Of a stretch of 38,754 nt of DNA, positions 15,413-23,395 are shown piece after piece. Below the pieces are notes generated by a model. It was not told where the DNA came from. It made no database searches and worked only from the letters and a program-made list of their open reading frames with translations. Each line of letters starts with the position of its first letter. The first letter of the stretch is position 1. Position numbers and translations under genes: made by a program. The DNA is from JBOGED01 sp050743625 (GTDB lineage: Bacteria; Actinomycetota; Nitriliruptoria; Euzebyales; Egibacteraceae), in NCBI GenBank assembly GCA_050743625.1, contig JBOGED010000042.1:1-38754 (forward strand), in the 5' to 3' direction.

Positions 15413-16198
15413 GTGTGCCGCCTCGCCGGGTACGTCGGTCCGCCAGCCCCGCTGTCATCGCTGCTCTTGGACCCGCCGAGGTCGCTGCAGGTACAGGCGT
15501 ACAACCCCCTCGAGATGCGCTCCGGCACCGTGAACGTGGACGGGACCGGCATCGCGTGGTGGGACGGCGACGACCCACGCCCGTTGCGATACCGGACCGT
15601 CCACCCGCCGTGGGTAGACGAGAACCTGCGGCGACTCGCCCCCCGGCTTCGGTCGGGGGTCCAGCTCGCCGCCGTGCGGTCGGCGACCCCTGGCATCCCC
15701 CATGGGGCGACGTTCGTCCACCCGTTCATGCATTCCGGGCTCGCCGGGACGCATAACGGCTGGATCAGGGGTTTTCGCGAGCGCCTCGCGCGACCGTTGC
15801 TCCAGCGGTTACCTGACCACCTTCTCGGCGCGTTCGACGGCATGAGCGACTCTTTGGCCATCTTCCTCCTCGCCGTCGCGGAGCGGGAGCGCAACCCCGC
15901 CGGGGGCCTGGCCGGCGCCGTGCGCGCCGCGATCGCCGCGGTCACCGAGGAGTGCGCTCGGGCCGGTACGACCGCCATGCTCAATGTCGCGCTGGCCGAC
16001 GCGAGCGGTATCGCGGTGGCGAAGACCGGGTATGAGCAGGTCGGCGCCTCGCTGTACGCCCTGCGCGACGGCGCCCGCTGGCCAGGTGCCAGCGTGGTCG
16101 CCTCGGAGCCTCTCGACTCCGACTCCGGTTGGGTCCCGGTTCCGGAGTGTCACATCGCACTGCTTTCTGAAGATGGCATCGACATCGCCAAGATGTAG
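15413..16198 (+). CDS. egtC: Gamma-glutamyl hercynylcysteine sulfoxide amidohydrolase EgtC
   Basis: A class II glutamine-amidotransferase-fold hydrolase that removes glutamate from gamma-glutamyl-hercynylcysteine sulfoxide. MCRLAGYVG puts the catalytic cysteine at residue 2, exposed once the initiator Met is removed. NPLEMRSGTVNVDGTGIAWW, HPFMHSGLAGTHNGWIRGF and DSLAIFLLAVAE are the Ntn-hydrolase substrate-pocket motifs. The start must be GTG 15413, since the nucleophile has to follow the initiator. That leaves only a 6-nt gap after the egtB stop, so translation is probably coupled. 261 aa. Confidence 0.95.
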   Translation: MCRLAGYVGPPAPLSSLLLDPPRSLQVQAYNPLEMRSGTVNVDGTGIAWWDGDDPRPLRYRTVHPPWVDENLRRLAPRLRSGVQLAAVRSATPGIPHGATFVHPFMHSGLAGTHNGWIRGFRERLARPLLQRLPDHLLGAFDGMSDSLAIFLLAVAERERNPAGGLAGAVRAAIAAVTEECARAGTTAMLNVALADASGIAVAKTGYEQVGASLYALRDGARWPGASVVASEPLDSDSGWVPVPECHIALLSEDGIDIAKM

Positions 16199-16222
16199 TT
16201 GATCTGCAAAGGAGTGGACCGC

Positions 16223-17194
16223 GTGGACGACCGCATCGAGATCACACGACTGGCCGTGGACGACGGCTTCCGCGAGCAACTCGCCGTCGACACCCATAAG
16301 GGGTTGTCCGCGGAGGTCAAGACGCTGCCGCCGAAGTACTTCTACGACGCGCGCGGCTCACAGCTGTTCGAGGACATCACGCGCCTCCCTGAGTACTACC
16401 AGACGCGCACCGAGACGGCGATCCTCTCCTCGATCGCGGATACGTTGGTCGCCGCGGTCGGACCAGCGGAGATCGTCGAGCTCGGGTCCGGTGCCTCCCG
16501 CAAGACCCGGCTGCTGCTCGAGGCGATGCACCGTGCCGGGACGGGAGACCGTTACGTCGCCCTGGAGGTGAGCGAAGACGCGCTGCTCGACGCGGCGCGC
16601 GCGCTGACGCGCGACTACCCGTGGCTGAACGTGCACGGCGTGGTGGGCGACTTCGACCATCACCTCGGCTCCCTCCCTCGCGGCGGGCGGCGGCTCGTCG
16701 CCTTCCTCGGCTCGACCATCGGCAATCTCCACCACGACGAGCATGTGACGTTCGTTCGCGACGTCGCCGCGCTCCTCGACGAGGGCGACGCCTTCCTGCT
16801 CGGCGTGGACCTGGTGAAGGACGTCGACGTGCTGGAGGCCGCCTACAACGACGCCCAAGGCGTGACCGCCGAGTTCAACCTCAACGTCCTCGCGGTGCTC
16901 AACCGTGAGCTGGGCGCGGACTTCCCCCTGGACGCCTTCACGCACGTCGCCCGGTACTCGGCCTATCGCGCCTGGATCGAGATGGCCTTGCGCGCCGAGC
17001 GCGACCTGGTCGTCCACATCGGCTCCTTGGACCTCGACGTCCCGTTCACCCGCGGCGAGGAGATCCGCACCGAGATCTCCTGCAAGTTCACCCCCGACGG
17101 CGTCGCCACGATGTTCGCCGACGTCGGCCTGCAGCTGGCGGGCTGGCACACCGACCCCCAGGGTTTGTTCGGCCTCGCCGTCGGCACGCTGTGA
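16223..17194 (+). CDS. egtD: L-histidine N-alpha-methyltransferase EgtD
   Basis: Transfers three methyl groups from S-adenosylmethionine to histidine to give hercynine, the first committed step to ergothioneine. Motifs: LPPKYFYDARGSQLFEDITRLPEYYQTRTE near residue 28, EIVELGSGASRKTR near residue 82 (SAM site), LGSTIGNL near residue 165, LGVDLVKD near residue 192. GTG 16223 is chosen because AAAGGAG lies 8 nt upstream; TTG 16199 lies in the same frame at the egtC stop but has no ribosome site. The product is 323 aa. No egtE follows: the next gene is a toxin-antitoxin pair. Confidence 0.96.
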   Translation: MDDRIEITRLAVDDGFREQLAVDTHKGLSAEVKTLPPKYFYDARGSQLFEDITRLPEYYQTRTETAILSSIADTLVAAVGPAEIVELGSGASRKTRLLLEAMHRAGTGDRYVALEVSEDALLDAARALTRDYPWLNVHGVVGDFDHHLGSLPRGGRRLVAFLGSTIGNLHHDEHVTFVRDVAALLDEGDAFLLGVDLVKDVDVLEAAYNDAQGVTAEFNLNVLAVLNRELGADFPLDAFTHVARYSAYRAWIEMALRAERDLVVHIGSLDLDVPFTRGEEIRTEISCKFTPDGVATMFADVGLQLAGWHTDPQGLFGLAVGTL

Positions 17195-17225
17195 GGTCTG
17201 TCGGCTCGGCCTTCGCACGTTCGAG

Positions 17226-17241
17226 TATGCTTTCAGGTATG
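17226..17241 (+). promoter_or_regulatory. -10 box for the second toxin-antitoxin pair
   Basis: TATGCT at 17226-17231 ends 7 nt before the antitoxin ATG at 17239 and no ribosome binding site is present, which points to a leaderless transcript. It shows that the pair has its own promoter and is not simply the tail of the egt operon. Confidence 0.45.
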
Positions 17242-17481
17242 CGAAGCACTGAACGCGTGACGGTGACGCTGCCAAAACAGGTAGTCGACCGGATTCGGGC
17301 CAGCGTCGAGACCGGCGCGGCGGAGACCGTCTCCGGCTACGTCGCGGATGCCCTGGTGGAACGGTTCAGGGAGGAGAGCGTCGACCTGCTATTGGCGGAC
17401 ATGGAATCCGTGGGCGAGCCGATGACCGAGGCGGCTCGCGAATGGGCACGCGAAACAGTACATCTCGCTCGTGGCGAGTGA
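17239..17481 (+). CDS. Antitoxin of a PIN-toxin pair
   Basis: The 80-aa protein begins RVTVTLPKQVVDRIRASVETG, a beta strand plus helix typical of ribbon-helix-helix DNA-binding antitoxins. It continues VSGYVADALVERFREE and ends in an acidic, helical toxin-binding tail (MTEAAREWARETV). It would repress its own promoter and block the PIN ribonuclease. ATG 17239 is used rather than the in-frame earlier codons, which would make an unlikely Ser-rich lead and overlap the egtD end. It overlaps the toxin gene by 11 nt. Confidence 0.85.
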   Translation: MRSTERVTVTLPKQVVDRIRASVETGAAETVSGYVADALVERFREESVDLLLADMESVGEPMTEAAREWARETVHLARGE

Positions 17482-17863
17482 CCCACTGGTAATCGTCCTC
17501 GATACCGGTGCCCTGGTCGCCGTCGATCGAGGTTCGGCCGCCATGCGTGAGCTGATCGCCGAGGCGAGACGAACCGAGAGCGTGCTCGTGATGCCTGCCG
17601 TAGTCCTGGCGCAGGCTTGGCGCGCGGGACCGCGCCAAGCCTTGCTGGCACGCTTCCTCGCGCTGCCGTTCGTCGACGTCGATCTCCTGACGAGGAAGCT
17701 ATGGCAGGCCGTCGGCGAGTTGTGTGGGAGAACCGGGACCAGTGATGTGGTCGACGCCGCAGTCGTCATCTGCGCCCGGGCGCGGGGTGCCCGGGTCGTG
17801 GTGACCTCCGACACATCCGACCTACGCAAGCTCGACGAGAACCTCATACTCCGCACACCGTGA
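17471..17863 (+). CDS. PIN-domain ribonuclease toxin (VapC-like)
   Basis: The 130-aa PIN domain has VIVLDTGALVAVDRG at the N-terminus with the first catalytic Asp, GTSDVVDAAVVICAR near residue 87 with the third and fourth acidic residues, and ARVVVTSDTSDLRKL near residue 108. The usual second acid (Glu in the LAEVWR region) is Gln here (VVLAQAWRAG). I believe this Q form is common in the actinobacterial subgroup, so the toxin is probably active. It begins with GTG inside the antitoxin gene. The likely role is RNA cleavage when the antitoxin is degraded. Confidence 0.85.
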   Translation: MASDPLVIVLDTGALVAVDRGSAAMRELIAEARRTESVLVMPAVVLAQAWRAGPRQALLARFLALPFVDVDLLTRKLWQAVGELCGRTGTSDVVDAAVVICARARGARVVVTSDTSDLRKLDENLILRTP

Positions 17864-17899
17864 CCCCCGCGGTCGCCGCACACCTCGGCCCCGACGAGC

Positions 17900-18790
17900 T
17901 CAGGCGACAAGCTCGCGTTCCAGTGGCGTGCGGAAAGCGTGGGGTGAAGCGCGGTCGAACAATGCGGCGCGGGTGCTCGCCGAGGTACCCGTCACGCCCC
18001 CCAGCCCACCACCGTCGGGTCGAGGCCGTGGAGCAACGCCCCCTAGGGGATCCGGCGGATCGACAAGCACGACATCGCCTGGGAGCACGAGCCCGGCTTG
18101 ACCGATGCGGACCGTGTCTGGGCGACCGTCCAGCCGGTCCACCAATGGAGGTCCTTGCAATGGAGGTCCTTGCACGCGCCCGGGCCGAAGGATGCCAGCC
18201 AGCGCCGTGCCAACTCGGCCCGCGCGACGTCCGCGGATATGGCGTCGGCGTCCACGCCGAGCCATGACTGCAGCGGAGCCCACCGGTACCGCGTGCTCGT
18301 CCACCCACCACGCAGGCCGGGTACGAACGACGCGCCCACCGGTCGCTCGCAAGAACAGCACCCGCGTCGATACCCCCGACCGTGCCTCCCCACCGCTTGC
18401 CCTCGCCGAATGGGATCCTCCCCCGCAGCTCGGGCACGTCTCACTGATCGCCAGCCTCGGCGATCCCCGCCTCCTCCAGCATCCGCACCAGCCGGGTACG
18501 TACAGGCCCCATGAACCGTTGGTATCAGACCGACGGGCACGACGAACACCGTCTGGCGCATCCCGACGATGCGGGCGAGCGACCGGCGCTCGTAGAGGGC
18601 ACGCTCGACGTCCTCGGGCCGGATGTCGAGCGCGCGGGCTCGGGCGACGAGCATCACCGAGACCGCATCGGAGGCGTGCAGCCCCACCAGGTCGCGGGCC
18701 ACATCGACACAGGTGGCCGCCGGTGCTGCGAGATGATGCCGTCTGCCAGGACGTGCGGTGTCGTTGGAGCGCGGTAACCCGTTGCACTGG
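17900..18790 (-). pseudogene. Winged-helix DNA-binding domain protein (HTH_42 type), shattered
   Basis: Pieces of one protein are spread over three minus-strand frames. In order they are DLVGLHASDAVSVMLVARARALDIRPEDVERAL and SLARIVGMRQTVFVVPVGL (18540-18700), LREL-like ELRGRIPFGEGKRWGGTVG (near 18380-18440), RYRWAPLQSWLGVDADAISADVARAELARRWLASFGP (18180-18300), WWTGWTVAQTR, and DGYLGEHP (near 17990). This matches the winged-helix family that contains YcaQ-like glycosylases and many actinobacterial paralogues. At least four frame changes and a 15-bp tandem duplication at 18145-18174 break it. It is not translatable as one product. Confidence 0.75.
18145..18174. repeat. 15-bp perfect tandem duplication
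   Basis: The unit ATGGAGGTCCTTGCA occurs twice head to tail (18145-18159 and 18160-18174) inside the winged-helix pseudogene. On the minus strand it adds five residues just before the conserved WWTGW motif. It looks like a slippage duplication after the gene lost function. Confidence 0.95.
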
Positions 18791-18792
18791 GC

Positions 18793-19614
18793 TCAGGTCT
18801 CGACCGGTTTGCGGCCCCATGCCTGGAAGAAGAGCGCGTACACCACCGAAGTGCCCGGATGCGCGAGGTGGGCTGAGAGCTCGGCAAGGATGCGGTCGAG
18901 GTCAGCCTCGGCCAGTGCGCCCGCGGCAAGGATCCGCTCTCGGGCAATCCCGACGAACGTGATGAGCAATGTCTGGTACAGGTCTCCCGGTCTCCACAGG
19001 TAGGCGTGCGGCTTCGCCTGCACGTCGACCAGCCCGGCGGCGCTCAGCATGCCCGCGAGGCGACGGCCGATGAAGACGTCCAAGCCAGCCTCGCGCCAGG
19101 CGGACGTGAGCACGGCGATCAGCTGGTCCCACGCCGGGTGAGGCGGCTCGCAGGTCCAGGAGATCCAGTCCACCTCCTGGAGCGCGACCCACCCGCCAGG
19201 CCGGACCAGCCGGACCATCTCGGCGACCACTTGGGGGGGATACGACACGTTGACCAACACGAGCCGCGCGTGTGCGAGGTCGAACGAGGCGGCTGGCAGT
19301 CCACTCGCTTGAGCCTCCGCCTCAACGAGCCGCACGGTGCGTAGATCGCGCTCCGCGATCGAACGTCTGGCCATCTCCAGCATCCGGGCCTCACGGTCCA
19401 ACCCGACGACCTCCCCTCCCGGGCCGACACGCTCGTGCAGGAGGTCGAGCACCCCGAGCGGGCCGCACCCCACGTCCAGCGCGTGCCAGCCGGAGTTGAC
19501 GCCGATCCGGTCGAGCAGCCACGCGGCCTCTGCCCTATGGATCTCGCACTGCGCGATGAGTCGCGCTCGCTCGGCGTCGCTCGCGCCGAGCAGGTACTCC
19601 GCCTCATTCCCCAT
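18793..19614 (-). CDS. Class I SAM-dependent methyltransferase
   Basis: The 273-aa protein has the Rossmann methyltransferase core: ALDVGCGPLGVLDLLHERVG (motif I, residues 45-64), EVVGLDREARMLEMARR (acidic loop), FDLAHARLVLVNVSYP (motif near residue 112) and RLVRPGGWVALQEVDW (post-motif III). The substrate is unknown. The C-terminal half (AHLAHPGTSVVYALFFQAWGRKP) resembles UbiE/MenG-like small-molecule methyltransferases. GGGAG lies 6 nt before the ATG and it starts 14 nt after the cupin stop, so both are in one operon. It is the last gene of the minus-strand catabolic run. Confidence 0.88.
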   Translation of the reverse strand: MGNEAEYLLGASDAERARLIAQCEIHRAEAAWLLDRIGVNSGWHALDVGCGPLGVLDLLHERVGPGGEVVGLDREARMLEMARRSIAERDLRTVRLVEAEAQASGLPAASFDLAHARLVLVNVSYPPQVVAEMVRLVRPGGWVALQEVDWISWTCEPPHPAWDQLIAVLTSAWREAGLDVFIGRRLAGMLSAAGLVDVQAKPHAYLWRPGDLYQTLLITFVGIARERILAAGALAEADLDRILAELSAHLAHPGTSVVYALFFQAWGRKPVET

Positions 19615-19628
19615 TCACGACTCCCGGA

Positions 19629-19994
19629 TCAGTCCGCGTCTCGGTGGACGGTGTCGGGGGTGAACGCGGGGAGACAGACCGAGAGGTACTCGGCGCCCTC
19701 TGGCCCGGGTGTGGTGTAGCGGACCCACTCCCCGGGCTGGGTGTGGACCGCCGACCCGGCGGGCACCTCCAGCCGGCCGTGCTCGTGCTCGACGACCAGC
19801 AACCCGCGCAGGACCAGGGTGTACTCGTCGAAGTCGGGTCGCTGACCCGGCTCGGCCCAGCCTGCTGGGCTGTGCATATGCGCGATGCTCACGTTCCCGT
19901 CACCGCTGTTGACCTGCCCCACGTACTCCTCGATCGTCTTGGGGGGCTGGCCAGCGGCCGTGACGCGCGTTGGCGACTGAATCAGCTTCGGCAT
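19629..19994 (-). CDS. Cupin-domain protein
   Basis: A single-domain cupin of 121 aa. HMHSPAGWAEPGQRPDFDEYTLVLRGLLVVEHEHG is motif 1, with the metal-binding E and two or three His. EVPAGSAVHTQPGEWVRYTTPGPEGAEYLSVCLPAF is motif 2. It could be a small-molecule dioxygenase, isomerase or binding protein; nothing narrows the reaction. AGGAGAGG precedes ATG 19994, which is used because upstream sequence belongs to the preceding gene's tail. The gene sits between an LLM oxidoreductase and a methyltransferase on the same strand, suggesting one shared pathway. Confidence 0.85.
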   Translation of the reverse strand: MPKLIQSPTRVTAAGQPPKTIEEYVGQVNSGDGNVSIAHMHSPAGWAEPGQRPDFDEYTLVLRGLLVVEHEHGRLEVPAGSAVHTQPGEWVRYTTPGPEGAEYLSVCLPAFTPDTVHRDAD

Positions 19995-19996
19995 CC

Positions 19997-20882
19997 TCAC
20001 CTCTCCTGTTGAGTGGTCAACGCGGCGTCTGCGAGCAGGGAGACCTGGTCGGGTCGGGTGAGCATGGGGCCAGGAGGAACTCGTCGCAGCCGGCGTCGGC
20101 GAACGCCGCGACGGTGTCGCGTACCTGCTCTGCGCTGAGAAGCGCACCGGCGGCGATCATCTCCATGTACTCGGGGATAAAGCCGTAATAGTCGCGCAGG
20201 TAGCGCCTCGCGTCCTCGCCACCCCGGTCTCCTCTCCCAGCGAGAAGTACGCCCCCGTCACCAGTCGTGGCTGGCCTTCCCTTCCGGCCTCCTTCCACGC
20301 TTCCCGCACCTTGGCCACCATGGCCTTGAACCCGTCGAGCCCGCCGAGTCCACCCATCCACCCGACGCCGTACTCGACGGTACGACGGACCGCCGCATCG
20401 ACGTAGCCGCCCATCAGCAGGGGCGGTCCACCGGCCTGCGCGGGGCTGGGGCCAATGGCACCCGCGAAGCCGCGCGGCTCGCCTGTCCACACCGCCCGCA
20501 TCTCGGCGAGCTGCTGGTCGTGGTCACGGCCCCGGGTGTGGAATTCCCCGTCGGTCGCCGTGAGGTCGTCCTCGCGCCCGCCGACGGCGATCCCGACCGT
20601 CAGGCGCCCGCCCGAGAGCTGGTCGACGGTGGCGATCTGCTTGGCGAGCAGCGCCCCGTTCCCGCGAACCGGGCCGATGAGGATGCCGGTCAACAGCCCG
20701 ATCCGCTCGGTCACCGCGGCGGCGGCGGCCAGCGTCGGGATGGCCTCGTAGTTCCCGTACACCACCCGATCGAGGATCCCGAGCGTCGAGAAGCCAGCTG
20801 CTTCCGCGCGGCGCGCCCACTCGAGGATCTCCTGTGGCTTCACCCACGGGATCGCCGCCGGCAAGCCGATACCGATGTCCAT
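19997..20882 (-). pseudogene. LLM-class flavin-dependent oxidoreductase, frameshifted
   Basis: A luciferase-like (probably F420- or FMN-dependent) monooxygenase. The N-terminal 220 residues are intact: MDIGIGLPAAIP, ARRAEAAGFSTLGILDR, GLLTGILIGPVRGNGALLAKQIATVDQLSGGRLTVGIAVGG, and GPPLLMGGYVDAAVRR. Near 20220-20232 the frame changes, and the expected DARRYLRDYYGFIPEY..AEQVRDTVAAFADAGCDEFLLAPCSPDP continues in another frame. Near 20045 a second shift restores PDQVSLLADAALTTQQER and a TGA at 19997 that nearly touches the cupin start. With two one-base changes it would be an ordinary gene of about 295 aa, so either it recently died or the assembly has errors. GGAGGAGG precedes ATG 20882. Confidence 0.8.
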
Positions 20883-20988
20883 TCCACGCCTCCTCCGCCG
20901 CACCAGGAAATCAGGCTACCGGTCCGCAGCCACGCGGGGGCAGCGGTTACGGCGAGGGTGGCGGGGGGGCGGCGTGGGGGGCCTCCGG

Positions 20989-22473
20989 TCAGCCGAGCGT
21001 GAAGGGGTCGCGAGTTTGGCCGGAGAGCTCGACCCAGACGGTCTTGACCTCGGTGTACGCGCTGACGACCTCGAGGCCGTTCTCGCGGCCCATCCCGCTG
21101 GCTTTGAACCCGCCGAACGGGGCGCTGAACGTCACGACCCGGTAGGCGTTGATCCATACCGTGCCGACCCGCAGCGCGTGCGCGACACGATGGGCGCGCC
21201 GCACGTCGCGGGTCCAGACCCCGGCGGCCAGGCCGAACCTCGTCTCGTTGCCGAGACGGATGACCTCTTCCTCGGTCTTAAAGGGGATGACGCACAGGAC
21301 CGGGCCGAAGATCTCCTCCTGGGCCACGCGCATCCCGTTGTCGACACCCGCGAGGATCGTCGGCTCGACGAAGTAGCCGCCCGCCAGCGCCGGGTTGTCA
21401 GGCCTCCGGCCGCCGCAGACGACCCGCGCGCCCTCCTGGAGACCGAGCGCGATGTAGCGCTCGACCTTCTGCAGCTGATCAGCGAACGCGATCGGCCCCA
21501 TCTCCGTCTCGGGCGCGAGCGGGTCACCGAGCACGATCGTTCGAGCCCGCGCCGCAACGCGCTCGATCAGCTCGTCGTGGACGTCTTGATGGACGAAGAG
21601 CCGGCTCCCCGCCATGCACGTCTGCCCCGTCGCGGCGAAGATCCCGGCGATCACGCCGTTCGCCGCGGCTTCCAGGTCGGCGTCGTCGAACACAATGTTG
21701 GGAGACTTGCCACCCAGCTCGAGGCTCACGCGGGTGTGGTGCTCGGCGGCGTCCCGCATGACAGCCTTACCGGTCTCGCTCGACCCCGTGAACGCGACCT
21801 TGTCGACCCCCGGATGGCTGACGAGTGCGCTCCCCGTCCCCGGCCCATCGCCGGTCACGACGTTGAACACCCCCGGCGGGAACCCTGCTTCCGCGAACAG
21901 CTTGCCGAACTCACACGCCGAGACTGGCGTCTGCTCGGCCGGCTTGCACACGAACGTACAGCCGGCCGCGAGCGCCGGCGCGAGCTTCCAGCTCAGCAGG
22001 AGCAGCGGGGAGTTCCAGGGGACGATCCCGGCGCAGACGCCGACCGGCTCGCGGCGGGTGTACACGAGGAAGTTCGGCTTGTCGGTCGGGATGGTCGAGC
22101 CCTCGAGCTTGTCCGCCGCGCCGGCAAAGTACAGGTACCACTCCGGCAGGAGCGCAAGCTGGCCACGCATCTCGCGGAGCAGCTTGCCGTTGTCGGTCGT
22201 CTCGACGCCGGCAAGGGCATCGGCGTGCTCAGCGATCTGTTCGGCGAGCCGGCGCATCAACCGCGCCCGCTCCGTTCCCGTCATCCGCCCCCACGGCCCA
22301 TCGTCGAGCGCCGTGCGGGCCGCCGTGACCGCCCGGTCGACGTCCTCCGCACCAGCCCGCGGCACCCGTGCCCATACCTTTCCCGTGTAGGGGTTGGCGC
22401 TCTCGAAGGTAGCGCCGTCCCACGCCTCGACCCACTCGCCTCCGATGAGCATCTGAAAGCGTTCTCCGGTCAT
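20989..22473 (-). CDS. NAD(P)-dependent aldehyde dehydrogenase
   Basis: Oxidises an aldehyde to its acid. The 494-aa protein is a complete ALDH: PWNSPLLLLSWKLAPALAAGCTFVCKPAEQTP (cofactor fold), FTGSSETGKAVMRDAAEHHTRVSLELGGKSPNIVF (catalytic Glu in LELGGKSP), GQTCMAGSRLFVH (catalytic Cys), and EEIFGPVLCVIPF. ATG 22473 overlaps the HMG-CoA lyase stop by 4 nt and is preceded by GGAG; codons further upstream in this frame lie inside that gene. The substrate is not readable. The location after the hydratase and lyase genes suggests an aldehyde formed in the same catabolic route. Confidence 0.93.
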   Translation of the reverse strand: MTGERFQMLIGGEWVEAWDGATFESANPYTGKVWARVPRAGAEDVDRAVTAARTALDDGPWGRMTGTERARLMRRLAEQIAEHADALAGVETTDNGKLLREMRGQLALLPEWYLYFAGAADKLEGSTIPTDKPNFLVYTRREPVGVCAGIVPWNSPLLLLSWKLAPALAAGCTFVCKPAEQTPVSACEFGKLFAEAGFPPGVFNVVTGDGPGTGSALVSHPGVDKVAFTGSSETGKAVMRDAAEHHTRVSLELGGKSPNIVFDDADLEAAANGVIAGIFAATGQTCMAGSRLFVHQDVHDELIERVAARARTIVLGDPLAPETEMGPIAFADQLQKVERYIALGLQEGARVVCGGRRPDNPALAGGYFVEPTILAGVDNGMRVAQEEIFGPVLCVIPFKTEEEVIRLGNETRFGLAAGVWTRDVRRAHRVAHALRVGTVWINAYRVVTFSAPFGGFKASGMGRENGLEVVSAYTEVKTVWVELSGQTRDPFTLG

Positions 22474-23387
22474 TTCGTCTCCTTCCGCTCCAAGGCGTGT
22501 ACGACCCGCGAAGGGCTCGCGCGGCCGAGCTTGGCGGCCATCCATAGGCTCGTCTCAACGAGGGAGTCGAGGTCGACGCCCGTCGAGATTCCAAGGCCGT
22601 GCAAGAGCCACACCAGGTCCTCCGTCGCGAGGTTGCCGGTGGCCGACTGGGCGAACGGGCAACCACCGATCCCGCCTGCCGAGGCGTCGACGACCGTCAC
22701 TCCACACTGCAGCGCCGCGAGCGTGTTGGCGAGCGCCTGCCCGTAGGTGTCGTGGAAGTGCACGGCGAGCCGCTCTGGCTCGACACCCGCGGCGCTGAAG
22801 GCCTCCAGCAGCGCGGTCACCTGCCCCGCGGTGGCGACGCCGATCGTGTCGCCCAGGCTCAGCTGCGCGCACCCCAGGGCGAGCAGGCGGCCACCCACAT
22901 CCACGACCTGCTCAGGCGGGACCCGACCCTCCCACGGATCGCCGAAGCACATCGAGAGGTAGGCGCGGACCCACAGCCGGTGGGCCAGGGCTCGCTCGAC
23001 GACCGGTGCGAACATTCCGAGCGATGCGGCGATCGACCGGTTCAGGTTCCGCCGCGAGAACGACTCCGTCGCGCTTCCGAAGATCGCAACGTGAGTGGCG
23101 CCGGCCTCGAGCGCCCGGTCCAGACCGCGCTCGTTCGGGACCAGCACTGGGTACCGCACACCGCCCACATGAGGCAGGGCCGCGAGCACCTCGCTCGCGT
23201 CGCTCAGCTGTGGGACCCACGCCGGGTGGACGAAGCTCGTGGCCTCGACGACCTTCAGCCCCGCGCGGACCAGGCGGGCGATGAACTCGATCTTGATCAC
23301 GGTCGGCACGGTCGAGGACTCGTTCTGCAACCCGTCACGCGGCCCGACCTCGTAGATCGTGACCTGCTCCGGCAGGGCGGCGGGCAT
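22470..23387 (-). CDS. Hydroxymethylglutaryl-CoA lyase
   Basis: Splits 3-hydroxy-3-methylglutaryl-CoA into acetyl-CoA and acetoacetate, the last step of leucine degradation. The 305-aa TIM barrel has YEVGPRDGLQNE near residue 11 (catalytic Arg, metal Asp), EATSFVHPAWVPQLSDA, HFHDTYGQALANT near residue 212 (metal His-x-His), and the signature DASAGGIGGCPFAQSATGNLATED near residue 245 with the catalytic Cys. GGAGG overlaps the end of the upstream hydratase gene, and the stop overlaps the aldehyde dehydrogenase start (ATGA), so the three are one operon. Confidence 0.95.
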   Translation of the reverse strand: MPAALPEQVTIYEVGPRDGLQNESSTVPTVIKIEFIARLVRAGLKVVEATSFVHPAWVPQLSDASEVLAALPHVGGVRYPVLVPNERGLDRALEAGATHVAIFGSATESFSRRNLNRSIAASLGMFAPVVERALAHRLWVRAYLSMCFGDPWEGRVPPEQVVDVGGRLLALGCAQLSLGDTIGVATAGQVTALLEAFSAAGVEPERLAVHFHDTYGQALANTLAALQCGVTVVDASAGGIGGCPFAQSATGNLATEDLVWLLHGLGISTGVDLDSLVETSLWMAAKLGRASPSRVVHALERKETK

Positions 23388-23395
23388 CCCCCCTC

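Noticed and set aside
17900..18790. Overlapping minus-strand frames near 18000-18800 as separate small genes
   Set aside because: Each carries a different part of the same winged-helix protein, so they are one broken gene.
20875..22746. Long plus-strand open frame opposite the aldehyde dehydrogenase gene
   Set aside because: Antisense to a complete, motif-rich ALDH; no ribosome site and an unnatural composition.
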